Of a stretch of 64,000 bases of DNA, positions 53,372-63,271 are shown piece after piece. The stretch spans positions 1 to 64,000 of the forward strand of contig DDLX01000018.1 in the NCBI GenBank assembly GCA_002340355.1, written 5' to 3'. A program made the position numbers and the translations under genes. The notes below the pieces were generated by a model. It was given only the letters and a program-made list of their open reading frames with translations. It was not told the origin of the DNA and searched no databases. This stretch comes from Cytophagales bacterium UBA2561 (GTDB lineage Bacteria > Bacteroidota > Bacteroidia > Cytophagales > Thermoflexibacteraceae). How positions within the stretch are numbered: the first letter of the stretch is position 1; every line of letters begins with the position of its first letter.

Positions 53372-55237
53372 TTATATTTCATCCTTGAAAACCACCTTAT
53401 TAAACAATTTGATATTCAGTATTTTGAATTTCTGGCGAATAACATCAGATAGAGCCATTTCTGAAAACCAGACCGCTTCCGATTGAGTTAAAATTTCCTC
53501 AAAACTTACATTCGTAGATTTTTGTAGAAATTCCCCTGCATATCGTGCCGTAATGTCTTGGGTTTTGGTGATGGTATTTTGTACAAATGGATGTTTTTCT
53601 GCCCTCAATTTCTCCTGAACTTCTACCAACGTATCCTGATACATCAAATTAACAGGTAAAATTTCAAATTGTAAGTTATCAGGCGTACCGTGTACGAAAA
53701 TCGGCAGGGCTTCGAATTCCGCCGATGCCGATAAGTGAGTATATAAGGTCTTCACCGATTCTTGATAAGAAGATTCCCGATTTTCCGTAAATCCTCCAAA
53801 TACTAAAGCAACTACCGTTTTGAGTTGTGAGTCCCGATTTTCAATTTTGGTATCCAGTTTATTCAATATTTTTTGAAGTGATACACCGTCTTTTCCTGTC
53901 CGAATACGTTCTCGAATCGAATTTCGAAGAACAAAAGTGAGTGTTTGGGTCGAATTCAAACCAATCTCTGCCATTTGACGAAAGATAAAAGATGCTGGTG
54001 TCATCCCTGGAACCGTATTAGGGTCATGAATTAAAACCGTATCCGATTCAGTCAAAAAACCATCAATCCGAGCATATACATTAAAACTCAAGGCATCGAA
54101 GATATTTTTGATTTCTCCTTGAATTTTGCGGATGATTGGCGCAGGAGCATTCATTACAATTTTTTCATCCACCGCATCATTTTGATATTTCGCCGCATAA
54201 TCAAAATCAACTTCATTATCTTTCACTACTTCGGCAGGAATTAAGGCAATTGATTCACCATTATCATCCTGAATTACGGAGCAAGTAAATTCTCGACCTG
54301 CTACAAATTCTTCAATCAAAATCTCATTTTCACCATTCACTGAAGCCAAGACCACAGGAATATGACTTGTCTCAAAGTGCGTATCTAATTTAGAATATAA
54401 ATTTTTTGGATGGTAAATTTTTTCAGTCAAATTTTCGCCCCAATAAACGGGCATTCCAATACCTTTTGTTATATCTACTAAATCATTCAAAAAAATAATT
54501 TTATCTGTCTTTTCTAATTTTGTCCAATCTTCTTGAGTAATTTCTTGAATCGAAAAACATCCTTGTAAATTTTTTCGGAAGGTTTCAAAATCGGGTTGCC
54601 GTACAATCGAAACTCCCAAAGATGACCCTTGATGCGGAGCTTTCAGAACCATTGGCAAGCCAACTTCTTGCTTCAGCTTTTCAAAAATTTCAATTTGGTT
54701 TTTCGTTTGCCAGTCAATCCGAGTCAGTGAAGTATATTTTTTCGGCTGTTCATTTACAAACCGAATCAATTTGTTTTGTACAATTTTATCAATCCCAATA
54801 GCAGAAGCCATCACTCCCGATCCCGAAAACGGAATTTGATACCATTCTAACAATCCTTGTAGTGCGCCATCTTCACCGTAAGGTCCATGCATGGCAATAA
54901 AAGCAAAATCTATAAATTTCGAAAAATCAGAAGGTAACAATCGTTCTCCAATTTGAGCAATGTGTTTTTGAAGCTCTAATTCTGATAAATCGGCAAGCGA
55001 TTCAATATAAACAGAGAAATCATTTACTTCATCAGAAGAGTTAGCAGGATAAAAATCACGGATAGCAGTTTTGCGAAGTGCAGATGATTTCAATAGAATA
55101 AAGTTTCCTAAACTATCCACAAAAATCGGAAGGGGCGTAAAAAGCTGCCTATCTAAATAACGGTAAACCATACGTCCACTAGTAAAAGAAACTTCTCGTT
55201 CTGCTGAGCGACCGCCAAAAAAAATGCCAACTTTCAT
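53372..55237 (-). CDS. ddl: D-alanine-D-alanine ligase with a duplicated N-lobe
   Basis: The 621-residue protein is much longer than usual Ddl (about 300-360). Residues 1 to about 130 hold the N-lobe GIFFGGRSAEREVSFTSGR. The ATP-grasp core follows (HGPYGEDGALQGLLEWYQIPFSGSG, VLKAPHQGSSLGV, EFVAGREFTCSV, NTVPGMTPASFIFRQM), ending near 460. Residues 473-621 begin TVVALVFGGFTENRESSYQE and have the look of a second N-lobe (FGG near the start, LPIFV in both) with no ATP-grasp core after it. It makes D-Ala-D-Ala for peptidoglycan. An insertion in the core near residues 250-320 is also long. The extra domain's role is unknown. Confidence 0.88.
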   Translation of the reverse strand: MKVGIFFGGRSAEREVSFTSGRMVYRYLDRQLFTPLPIFVDSLGNFILLKSSALRKTAIRDFYPANSSDEVNDFSVYIESLADLSELELQKHIAQIGERLLPSDFSKFIDFAFIAMHGPYGEDGALQGLLEWYQIPFSGSGVMASAIGIDKIVQNKLIRFVNEQPKKYTSLTRIDWQTKNQIEIFEKLKQEVGLPMVLKAPHQGSSLGVSIVRQPDFETFRKNLQGCFSIQEITQEDWTKLEKTDKIIFLNDLVDITKGIGMPVYWGENLTEKIYHPKNLYSKLDTHFETSHIPVVLASVNGENEILIEEFVAGREFTCSVIQDDNGESIALIPAEVVKDNEVDFDYAAKYQNDAVDEKIVMNAPAPIIRKIQGEIKNIFDALSFNVYARIDGFLTESDTVLIHDPNTVPGMTPASFIFRQMAEIGLNSTQTLTFVLRNSIRERIRTGKDGVSLQKILNKLDTKIENRDSQLKTVVALVFGGFTENRESSYQESVKTLYTHLSASAEFEALPIFVHGTPDNLQFEILPVNLMYQDTLVEVQEKLRAEKHPFVQNTITKTQDITARYAGEFLQKSTNVSFEEILTQSEAVWFSEMALSDVIRQKFKILNIKLFNKVVFKDEI

Positions 55238-55653
55238 AAAATTTATCGTAAGCGTTTGAGTGTTAAAAGAGATGTACGAAAACTAAGAAAAACGTAAAAA
55301 GAAATCGCTTTTATTCAACTTCTATTAATATTATATACTGCTACAGTCAGACATAAGAATCTGCTTTTCTTAAAATTTGCACAAATATAGAAAAATATTT
55401 TCGATTTTGGTCATGAATTTGTGGTAGTATATTAAATATATGTTAAATCTTTTGTTTAATGTAATGTGTATATTTACATATAATTTTTAAACAAAAAAGG
55501 GTATTATCACTCAATCATAGCTATACATCAGTTATTTTCTATAAATTAATTATTATTTTTTAAGAAAATATTGGATGTAATAAAATACTTGAATACGCAA
55601 AAAATAATCCACTTTTTTGAAGTTCAAGAAGAATTTTTATCCTTCTGGAAAAT
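55238..55653. other. 416-base gap
   Basis: AT-rich, no gene. A TATATTTG box on the minus strand (55389 to 55382) could start the ddl transcript about 140 bases before the ATG. Nothing else is seen. Confidence 0.45.
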
Positions 55654-56280
55654 CTATGAAATTTGAGGAAATAACTTACGAAAAATACGCTCTCGTAACT
55701 GGTCAGGTAGTTTGCTAGGATGGAGTAAATTTCGTACTACATAAAATCGATTAACAATTTGTGTATCGTATCCTTCTTCCACTTTTTGAATATTGAAATA
55801 AATAAAAGTTAGTGTTTTACTCGTATTTTGATAACTTACCTTTCGTCCATATTTCCAATCATATCGATAACCTTCAGGTTCATCTTTCGTAATTTGAAAT
55901 TCATAATTTGCCATTGCCATCGAATAAGTCGCTTGTAATTTATATGGTTTATCTGTTTTCCTCCGCACAGCCGAAGTAGAATAATATACGGTTCTATCTC
56001 TCAAGATTTCGGGGCGATTTTTTCGGAGTTCACTGATTAAATATTTATTATTTTCATATTTATTGTACAATTCAGGCAAAGATTTGCGGTCAAAATGTGT
56101 AACAGGTTCCTCAATTGGAATTTCTCGTTTTTCTGCCACTTGTTTCTCAGACAAAAGCTCACTCAAAGATTCAAATAATAAACCTTCTTCATGAGCATCA
56201 CCTACAATTTTAATTAAGTCTTGCTCAGCAAAGTCAATTATATTTTCTTTAACATGGGTCATTTTTAAAGTATTTTTCAT
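55654..56280 (-). CDS. Hypothetical protein
   Basis: I do not recognise this 208-residue protein. It is charged, with no signal peptide or membrane helix. A helical acidic start (ENIIDFAEQDLIKIVGDAHEEG) precedes a mixed segment with strand-like runs (ATYSMAMANYEFQITKDE, VSYQNTSKTLTFIYFNIQKVEEGYDTQIVNRFYVVRN). It is transcribed alone and divergent from the AsmA-like gene, with 259 bases between. Confidence 0.65.
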   Translation of the reverse strand: MKNTLKMTHVKENIIDFAEQDLIKIVGDAHEEGLLFESLSELLSEKQVAEKREIPIEEPVTHFDRKSLPELYNKYENNKYLISELRKNRPEILRDRTVYYSTSAVRRKTDKPYKLQATYSMAMANYEFQITKDEPEGYRYDWKYGRKVSYQNTSKTLTFIYFNIQKVEEGYDTQIVNRFYVVRNLLHPSKLPDQLRERIFRKLFPQIS

Positions 56281-56539
56281 AAAAAAAACAAATTTTCTTG
56301 TATTAACGGCTTAATTTTAGTGTATTTTTGACAAAAAAACGAATTTTATTATAAAACTTCCTTAAAAACCATTTTTACTTCTTGAAAAACTACCAGATGA
56401 TTTTTCAGACTTATTTGATTAATTTTGCTTTGAATTGCTAACTTGCTTGAATTCCAAAAGAAATTTTTCAGACAAAAAAATATCAGAAACACAACTCTAA
56501 GAACACATCTAAAACACAACCGATAAATCTTCTAAACAA

Positions 56540-59458
56540 ATGATAAACTTTCTAAAGAAATTCACGATTTTCAGTCTCTTTTTGGCGAATTTTTTAGCGT
56601 TAGCTCTCATTTTTGTCCCTATCATTTATGAGGAAGACATCAAAGCCATGATTGACAAAACAGCTTCTCAAACTCTCAAGGCACGTCTTTTTTACGATGA
56701 TATTTATTTTAATTTATTTTCTGATTTTCCCAATATTACCCTTTCGATGACGGGGTTCGGAATGGTTGGCAAAGGTGATTTTAAGAATGACACCTTAGTT
56801 TATGTCAAAGAGTTTGAAATTGTGCCAAATATTTGGAGTGTTATTGCCGAAGACCAAATTCAGGTTAAAGGAATTTTGGCAGATGGTTTGGCTCTGAATA
56901 TCAAAGTTTTAAAAGATGGACAAGCAAATTACGATATTGTTCGTCCTTCTGAGCCTGATACCACCACTTCAGATAGCTCAAGCCTAAAAATTAATTTGGA
57001 ATATTGGAATATTACCAATTCTTCCATCAAGTACAGCGATGAAACTATGCAGTTTCTTATGACAATGTACGATATTAATCACGATGGTTCAGGCAAATTT
57101 GTCGGTGATATTTTTGATTTTACAGGAAAATTGGCGGCTGAAAAATTCAATATTGATTTTGAGGGCATTAATTATATGAATGAAAAACGGCTTGATGTGG
57201 AGGCAAAGCTGGCGATGGATATTGACAAATTCAAGTTTACATTCAAAGAAAATTACGCTAAACTCAATGATTTTGCCTTTAGTTTTGATGGTTTTTTCCA
57301 GATGTTTGATGACCGTTATGAGATGGATGTTAATTTTGGAGCAGAAAATACAGCCTTCAAAACTTTACTTTCACTTGTCCCAAATGAATTTTCGGCAGAT
57401 ATCGAAGGGCTTGAAACTGAGGGAGAACTCGAATTTAACGGATTTGTAAAAGGCATTTATAACGATAGGCAAATGCCTGCTTTCCAGGTCAAACTCAAAA
57501 CCGAAGATGCTTCTGTAAAATATCCTGATTTGCCGATGGCAGTTCAAAATATTTTTGTCGATTTACTGATTGATAATCCTGATGGAAATTTAGAAAATAC
57601 CGTCACAGATATTCGAAATTTTAGTCTGAATTTGGGAAATAATCCCGTTAAAGGACAATTTCGAGTAAAAGGACTAACAGACTATGCCATAAATGGAAAT
57701 GTCAATGCCAAAGTAAATTTAGATGAATTGACTCAAGTTTTTCCGATAGATTCCTTGACAGTGAAAGGAGTGTATGAATTACACCTCAAATTGAATGGAA
57801 TTTATAGTGAAAGTCAGGAAACTATCCCAAAAATTGATGCGGAAATGACTTTAAAAGAAGGTTTTATAAAGTCGGATGCTTACCCAATTCCAGTTGAAAA
57901 AATTACCGTTTTGTCAAGTGTACAAAATACTTCTGGAAAACTGGCAGATACACAAATTGACCTCAGTAAATTGGCATTGGAAACGGACGGACAACCTTTT
58001 GAAATAAGTGGTTATTTTCACAATTTAGATGATATTAATTATCAAATCAATGTAAATGGAACAATTGATTTAGAGAAAGTTACAAAGGCTTTTCCCTTAG
58101 AGGGAATGGATATCAAAGGAATGATGAAAGCCAATATCAAAACAGGTGGAACACAATCAGCAGCCTTAGCTCAAGAATTTGATAAATTGCCTACAAGTGG
58201 CAAAGTTTCTTTGCAAAATTTTATTTTTACAGGGGATGATGTTCCGCATCCAGTTAAGATTGATGACGCTTTATTGACCTTTACACCAGCCAAGTTATTA
58301 CTCGAAAAATACAAAGGATTCCTTGGAAAAAGTGATGTAAGCTTGTCAGGAGAAATTAGTAATTATTTGGCTTTTGCCTTAGAAGATAGTGCTGTTTTAC
58401 AAGGAAAATTGAATTTGGCTTCCCAAAATTTTGACGTAAATGAATGGATGCTTGAAGATTCTACGGAAGTTCCTGAGACTGATACCACCAGTTTGACGGT
58501 AGTTGAAATCCCAAAAAATGTCAATTTTAGTTTTCAATCTGACCTAAAAAAGATCTCCTACGATAATTTGAATTTAGAAAATGCCAAAGGATTGATTTTG
58601 GTAAAAGAAGGAACAGTCAAATTAGATGATTTTTCATTTGGTACATTAGGCGGTGAATTTGCGATGAATGGGACTTACGATCCAAGAAATTTAGATGAGC
58701 CTAAATTTGATTTTGGTTTTAAAATTCAGAATTTAGATTTCAAAAAATCAGCAAAGACATTCAATACCATTCAAAATTTTGCACCAGTTGCTGAGAAAAT
58801 TGAAGGTACATTTTCAACTAATTTTAACCTAAAAGGTAGTTTAGGGACAGATATGATGCCATTACCAGAATCACTTACAGGAGGAGGAATTTTTCAAATC
58901 TTAAATGCTGATTTACAGGATATTGATATTTTAAAAAAAGTTGGAGAAATGACTAAACTACCAGACTTAAATCAATATAAGTTGAAGGATTTAGATTTGA
59001 ATATTGCTTTTGAAAATGGACGACTTTTAGTTGATACAGTTGATGTCAAATTAGGGGATTATCAGGCTAAACTTCGAGGCTCGGCAGGGTATGACAAAAC
59101 AACGGATTTTGACATCAATTTAGACATACCTAAAAATAAGTCATTGCAAAAATTAAGTTCTGAATTGGATAAATTGACGGATGGAAGTCAGTCGGAAAAT
59201 GAAACAGTTCAGGTAGATTTGAAGATTGTGGGAACATTTGATTCGCCAAAAATCAAGGTTTCAGGAAGTGATACTAAAGACCAAATCAAGGAGGATGCCA
59301 AAAATAAATTACGGAAAGAAGGCGAAAAAGCCAAAGATTCTGCACTCAATTTAGCAAAAGATATTCTCACTGACACAACGGGAACCGCCAAAGAAAAAGT
59401 CAATGAAGCTGTCGATAAACTTAAAGATAAGTTCAAAATTGGCAAAAAGAAGGAATAA
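56540..59458 (+). CDS. AsmA-like envelope protein
   Basis: The 972-residue protein has one N-terminal membrane helix (FTIFSLFLANFLALALIFVPIIY) and then about 900 residues of repeating strands in AsmA style (LNIKVLKDGQANYDIVRP; the C-terminal AsmA_2-like GGGIFQILNADLQDIDILKKVGEMTKL, YQAKLRGSAGYDKTTDFDINLDI). The tail is a charged helix (KNKLRKEGEKAKDSALNLAKDILTD). AsmA-like proteins form lipid-carrying bridges or groove proteins between membranes in Gram-negatives. A TAATTTTG box at 56421-56428 may be its promoter. It ends in a clear terminator. Confidence 0.88.
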   Translation: MINFLKKFTIFSLFLANFLALALIFVPIIYEEDIKAMIDKTASQTLKARLFYDDIYFNLFSDFPNITLSMTGFGMVGKGDFKNDTLVYVKEFEIVPNIWSVIAEDQIQVKGILADGLALNIKVLKDGQANYDIVRPSEPDTTTSDSSSLKINLEYWNITNSSIKYSDETMQFLMTMYDINHDGSGKFVGDIFDFTGKLAAEKFNIDFEGINYMNEKRLDVEAKLAMDIDKFKFTFKENYAKLNDFAFSFDGFFQMFDDRYEMDVNFGAENTAFKTLLSLVPNEFSADIEGLETEGELEFNGFVKGIYNDRQMPAFQVKLKTEDASVKYPDLPMAVQNIFVDLLIDNPDGNLENTVTDIRNFSLNLGNNPVKGQFRVKGLTDYAINGNVNAKVNLDELTQVFPIDSLTVKGVYELHLKLNGIYSESQETIPKIDAEMTLKEGFIKSDAYPIPVEKITVLSSVQNTSGKLADTQIDLSKLALETDGQPFEISGYFHNLDDINYQINVNGTIDLEKVTKAFPLEGMDIKGMMKANIKTGGTQSAALAQEFDKLPTSGKVSLQNFIFTGDDVPHPVKIDDALLTFTPAKLLLEKYKGFLGKSDVSLSGEISNYLAFALEDSAVLQGKLNLASQNFDVNEWMLEDSTEVPETDTTSLTVVEIPKNVNFSFQSDLKKISYDNLNLENAKGLILVKEGTVKLDDFSFGTLGGEFAMNGTYDPRNLDEPKFDFGFKIQNLDFKKSAKTFNTIQNFAPVAEKIEGTFSTNFNLKGSLGTDMMPLPESLTGGGIFQILNADLQDIDILKKVGEMTKLPDLNQYKLKDLDLNIAFENGRLLVDTVDVKLGDYQAKLRGSAGYDKTTDFDINLDIPKNKSLQKLSSELDKLTDGSQSENETVQVDLKIVGTFDSPKIKVSGSDTKDQIKEDAKNKLRKEGEKAKDSALNLAKDILTDTTGTAKEKVNEAVDKLKDKFKIGKKKE

Positions 59459-59549
59459 GAAACCGAACAATACTTTGGAATTAGTACTTTTGTATTCTCT
59501 TAAAAATAGTTAGAATATTTTAAGAGGTTTAACATTCAATTTTAGAAAG

Positions 59550-59576
59550 AAGCACCCTTTTAGTGTGCTTTTTTTT
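59550..59576 (+). terminator. Intrinsic terminator after the AsmA-like gene
   Basis: AAGCAC (59550-59555) and GTGCTT (59565-59570) form a stem followed by six more T, 92 bases after the stop. Confidence 0.7.
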
Positions 59577-59604
59577 GTGCCTTTTTCTCTTTGGAATGAG
59601 AGCT

Positions 59605-59826
59605 TTATCCTTGTGCCTGAAGGGACATTTGATGATAATATTTGAGGGTATTTAGGCGTTGTCGATTCATTTCAACTTGTTGATTAAGCTCCCGCATCCG
59701 TTGTTGGGCTTCTTGTTGTGAAAATTCTAATCTACGGTTAATTTCTCCTGCCTGAAAATTCGAATAATCGTGATCCTGTGTTGCTAAAATATTCAAGATT
59801 CGTTGATGGGTGGGTGATGTTGTCAT
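59605..59826 (-). CDS. Small coiled-coil protein
   Basis: A 73-residue frame, MTTSPTHQRILNILATQDHDYSN and then a Gln- and Arg-rich helix (EFSQQEAQQRMRELNQQVEMNRQRLNTL) likely to form a coiled coil. It has no signal peptide. Nothing shows that it is expressed, but its composition is protein-like and it does not overlap another gene. Confidence 0.5.
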   Translation of the reverse strand: MTTSPTHQRILNILATQDHDYSNFQAGEINRRLEFSQQEAQQRMRELNQQVEMNRQRLNTLKYYHQMSLQAQG

Positions 59827-60236
59827 GACTTTTGTGTTTTTTTAGGTGTTTTTCTGAATATTTTAGTAAGTAACGCACAATAAAGATTTAGGTTTTAGGG
59901 AAATGTGAAATTCTTAATTTTTTAAATTCAAACTAAATTTCTTAATTTCAATCATTCTCCCAAGGAGTTTTTCTTTACTAACATAAAATTATAATTTTTT
60001 AATAATCAAGATTTTAACCGTGCTTAGATTAATAAAATTCGTTGAATAAAATGACTAGACATTTTTTACAGACTTTAAAGCCTTCAAAAGGAAGCGAACC
60101 ACTATATTAGGAAATAGTTTTAAACACTAGACTAATATTACAAAGTAGATATATTTGGTTAGATTTAATATTTTTATGTCTCAATCCCCTTTATAAATTA
60201 ATTTCCAAATCATTTTAAACTAAAAAGATTAAAAAC
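59827..60236. other. 410-base divergent gap
   Basis: AT-rich, no gene. A TATATTTG box at 60150-60157 could start the lipoprotein gene about 75 bases before its ATG. The small coiled-coil gene has no clear promoter here. Confidence 0.45.
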
Positions 60237-60797
60237 ATGAAAATTCTAAACTTTGTTTTAGTTGTAACTTGCTTATTATTAATAGCTTGTGAGAGCAATT
60301 CTGAACAAAAAAAATTAGTCGAAGATTTAAAAGAGATTTCTTCTGAATGGGGAAAAGTGAGTAGTAATCTAACTGACTTAACTATGATACTCAACAAAAC
60401 CAAGAATAATTGGGAAAAAATGTTTTCAGGAATGACAGCTCAAAAAACCGCTAAAACCAAGTTAGAAGAAACCACAATTAAACAATTAGACTCCTTAAAG
60501 AATGCGTGTCAAAGACATGGAGCAACTTATGACCAACTCATTACACAAGTAAATGACCTCAAAATCAAACGAGACGAAGCCAATGCTAAATTACAGGAAT
60601 TAACTCAAATGTTACAAGGTGGAAAGAATGTAGCTTCTGGAAATCAAGTGCTTGAGGAAGTAAAAACGACTATGCAAGAATTGCGGAATAGTATTGAAGA
60701 AATTAAAACTTCTATTAATTCTACTAAAGAAACCTGCTCAGGAACTTGTGAAGCATATGCCAATCTTAAAGAGCCTATTTCTGCTGAAGAAAATTAA
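60237..60797 (+). CDS. Coiled-coil lipoprotein
   Basis: The 186-residue protein begins with a lipoprotein signal (LVVTCLLLIACESN, lipid Cys about residue 18). The rest is charged helix likely to form coiled coils (KLVEDLKEISSEWGKVSSNL, QLDSLKNACQRHGATYDQLITQVNDLKIKRDEANAKLQEL, QELRNSIEEIKTSI), with a Cys pair near the end (KETCSGTCEAY). I do not recognise a family. It may be an outer-membrane or periplasmic scaffold. It converges with the PfaD gene. Confidence 0.75.
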   Translation: MKILNFVLVVTCLLLIACESNSEQKKLVEDLKEISSEWGKVSSNLTDLTMILNKTKNNWEKMFSGMTAQKTAKTKLEETTIKQLDSLKNACQRHGATYDQLITQVNDLKIKRDEANAKLQELTQMLQGGKNVASGNQVLEEVKTTMQELRNSIEEIKTSINSTKETCSGTCEAYANLKEPISAEEN

Positions 60798-60807
60798 ATG
60801 ATAAAGA

Positions 60808-60836
60808 GCTTGCCCGATTCTAAAAATTGGGCAAGC
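60808..60836. terminator. Hairpin between convergent genes
   Basis: GCTTGCCC (60808-60815) and GGGCAAGC (60829-60836) form a perfect 8-base stem with a 13-base loop between the lipoprotein and PfaD genes. No strong T-run follows on either strand. Confidence 0.55.
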
Positions 60837-60846
60837 CTAAAAAACA

Positions 60847-62439
60847 TTATTCAGGCTGATAACTTTCTAAATCTGAGGGCAAGGTAATTCCCTGCATTTT
60901 AAGTTGTTGAATACGATATAAATAAGCTGCTCCTGTCATTATTTCGTCAGCCACTCGTGAAGCAATTCGATTTTCAGGTTTTTCGAGAGAAGTACCTCGT
61001 ACCCAGTCATTAAACGCTCCCATTGCAGGACCTGTCCAAATTTGGTAATCCATTTCACGCCCTTTTACACCTGCATTTGCCCAATTGGAAGACAACCCCA
61101 AATACCAACGGAAAATTAATGCCATTTTTCGTTTAGGATTATTTTCAGCACGGGTAATCTGCTCAGGATCACGCTCATTGAAGAAATCAACACAATTTTT
61201 CCAAATTTCATCTAAGCTATTTCGGAAAACCGTTTTTTCTAATTTTTGACGCTCAGAAGCTGGAAATTCATCAATAGAGTTATATTCTCGATACAAATCA
61301 TACAATTTTTGCGCTCGCATCGGGAAAAGTGTTCCTCGTTTTAAAACTTGTAATTTTACTCCCATTTCAAACATATCCGAAGCAGGAGCCATCATGACAT
61401 CTGCCATCCCTGCCTGAGCTAATAATTTTCGAACATGAAGCGAAGTTCCCGATTCAATACAAGCCTGATTAACCGACCCCGTTACGATGTAAGATGCTCC
61501 CATCATAAACGCCCCAAGTGCTGACTCTGGTGTACTGATACCTCCTGCTGCTCCTACTCGAACAGGATTAGGAAAATTGTATTTTTTCTGGATTGCATTC
61601 CGTAAGGAAATCATCGAAGGGACTAAGTTTACCAATGGACGGTTATCTGTATGTCCACCTGAATCGGCTTCAACCGTAATATCATCTGCCATTGGTACAA
61701 ATTGAGCCAATTGAGCTTGACGTTCCGTAATTTTTCCTGCTTGCACCAGTTGAGCAAGAATTTTTTGAGGAGCGGGTTTCATAAATTTTTCACCAACTTC
61801 ACGGCGTGAAACCTTAGCAATCACTTTATTACAAATCTGAATTTCGCCTTTAGAATTTGTAGAAAGTCCAGCAACTCGATAATAAACAATATGCGGAGTT
61901 AAATCTAAAAAGGCAGAGGCTTCAACAATTTTCACTCCATTTTGCAAAAATAATTCAACCGCCTCTCGTTCTAGGGCTTCTTCATTAGGACTATGAATAA
62001 GATTAAAAGCATACGAACGATTCCCAACCTCAGATTGTATTTTTCGAATAGCTTCCAAAACTCGTTGAGGAACTAAACCTGCCGCACCAAAAGAGGCTAA
62101 AATTTGATTTTTGGCTAAAGCAATAACCAAATCTTCTGAGGCGATTCCATTTGCCATTGCGCCCGTTTTGTAGGCATATTTCACATCATAAAAGTCTCGA
62201 AATGAAGAACTTCCTAAATTTTCGGGACAGATGGCAGGTAATTCCACCAAACTATCTGCTTCTTGTGAAATTCCATTCACCGAAGCCAAACCAATGCCAA
62301 CATCCCCTTTGAGGTTTCGAATAACATAAGCCGTTTGGTGAAAATTCAATAGATTGGTTCGAATGCCGTTTTCATCAAACGCCAAATTCGAGACCTGAAC
62401 ACGCCGAAGCGAAGGATTTAAAGATAAAGAAGGGTGCAT
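60847..62439 (-). CDS. PfaD-type enoyl reductase (trans-acting polyketide/fatty acid enzyme)
   Basis: The 530-residue protein matches the PfaD/PksE-like flavin enoyl reductases of polyunsaturated fatty acid and trans-AT polyketide systems: AICPENLGSSSFRDFYDVKYAYKTGAMANGIASEDLV, ILASFGAAGLVP, DDITVEADSGGHTDNRPLVNLVP, RVGAAGGISTPESALGAFMMGASYIVTGSVNQACIESGTS and LAQAGMADVMMAPASDMFEMGVKLQVLKRGTLFPMRA. It is a TIM-barrel FMN enzyme that reduces enoyl intermediates on a carrier protein. No pfaABC genes are in the window, and the PKS genes are about 24 kb away on the other strand. It is upstream of nothing obvious; the DUF6526 gene lies 80 bases before it on the same strand. Confidence 0.92.
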   Translation of the reverse strand: MHPSLSLNPSLRRVQVSNLAFDENGIRTNLLNFHQTAYVIRNLKGDVGIGLASVNGISQEADSLVELPAICPENLGSSSFRDFYDVKYAYKTGAMANGIASEDLVIALAKNQILASFGAAGLVPQRVLEAIRKIQSEVGNRSYAFNLIHSPNEEALEREAVELFLQNGVKIVEASAFLDLTPHIVYYRVAGLSTNSKGEIQICNKVIAKVSRREVGEKFMKPAPQKILAQLVQAGKITERQAQLAQFVPMADDITVEADSGGHTDNRPLVNLVPSMISLRNAIQKKYNFPNPVRVGAAGGISTPESALGAFMMGASYIVTGSVNQACIESGTSLHVRKLLAQAGMADVMMAPASDMFEMGVKLQVLKRGTLFPMRAQKLYDLYREYNSIDEFPASERQKLEKTVFRNSLDEIWKNCVDFFNERDPEQITRAENNPKRKMALIFRWYLGLSSNWANAGVKGREMDYQIWTGPAMGAFNDWVRGTSLEKPENRIASRVADEIMTGAAYLYRIQQLKMQGITLPSDLESYQPE

Positions 62440-62519
62440 TTTTTAAGATTAAATTCAGACTTTTTGAGGCTTTTAAAAGGCATACACGAGATAAACATCA
62501 ATCGAAACAATACATCAAT

Positions 62520-62951
62520 TTAAACACGATACGTATCACTATTCCAAACTTTAATACGTTCCTTAATTTGTTGAGGGCTTAATTTTTCGTCTATTGAGAG
62601 TTGTGTTAATTCCTCCAATTCAGCATCTCCCGCAAATCGTAAGGCAATAATCTGCTCTAAGGTCAATTTTTCTTCCCATTCCTGAAAGTTCTTTCCCGTA
62701 ATTTCATGATAGCGTAAACGCATTTCAGTTCGGATAAGTCGATTTTGAAGTACTCTCGGATAAAACCTTAACTTTAAAATGGCAAGACTCATTGCTAACC
62801 CCAATAACAAATAAAAAAGTCCTTCGACAATAGTTTTTTCGAATGCCAAATACATGGCTAATCCCAATATTACAAGGGATAGTGGCAACATCAAATAATG
62901 ATAAATAGGGTCAATGCGTTTATGATTTTTGTAGGATTGTTGTTTTTTCAT
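62520..62951 (-). CDS. DUF6526-like membrane protein
   Basis: About 143 residues from the ATG at 62951 (MKKQQSYKNHKRIDPIYHYL). Two hydrophobic helices (LPLSLVILGLAMYLAFE, GLFYLLLGLAMSLAILKL) are followed by a cytoplasmic helical tail (RTEMRLRYHEITGKNFQEWEEKLTLEQIIALRFAGDAELEEL). The NHxRxxPxYH start fits DUF6526. Longer in-frame starts at 62966 and 63062 exist, but the family usually begins at this motif. Function unknown. It may be co-transcribed with the PfaD gene. Confidence 0.75.
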   Translation of the reverse strand: MKKQQSYKNHKRIDPIYHYLMLPLSLVILGLAMYLAFEKTIVEGLFYLLLGLAMSLAILKLRFYPRVLQNRLIRTEMRLRYHEITGKNFQEWEEKLTLEQIIALRFAGDAELEELTQLSIDEKLSPQQIKERIKVWNSDTYRV

Positions 62952-63271
62952 TGCGTTTTCGTTCATCCAGAAATAGCCCTTTACCCAAAATTTTTTTAAA
63001 GTTAGGGATATTATCCCTTTTGAATGGCGAAAATTAAACATTAATCCTTTATGAAAGAACATTCAAAGAGAAATTTTTCAAAAATTCATCAAAAAACACT
63101 TCAATTCTTTGGCGATAATCTTTAATATTTTAAACCTTTATTTTATATTTTCACCACTCAATTCTTTCTTGACTGTAAGATAAATTTCTTAGAAATTCGA
63201 AGTCAAAACTACCTGTTTTATAGTATATTTGGATTGATAAAAATTCAAATCATCTTAAAATCTCTTTTGCT

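Noticed and set aside
60847..62439. A full PUFA synthase locus around PfaD
   Set aside because: No pfaA, pfaB or pfaC domains lie in the window; neighbours are a DUF6526 gene and a lipoprotein.
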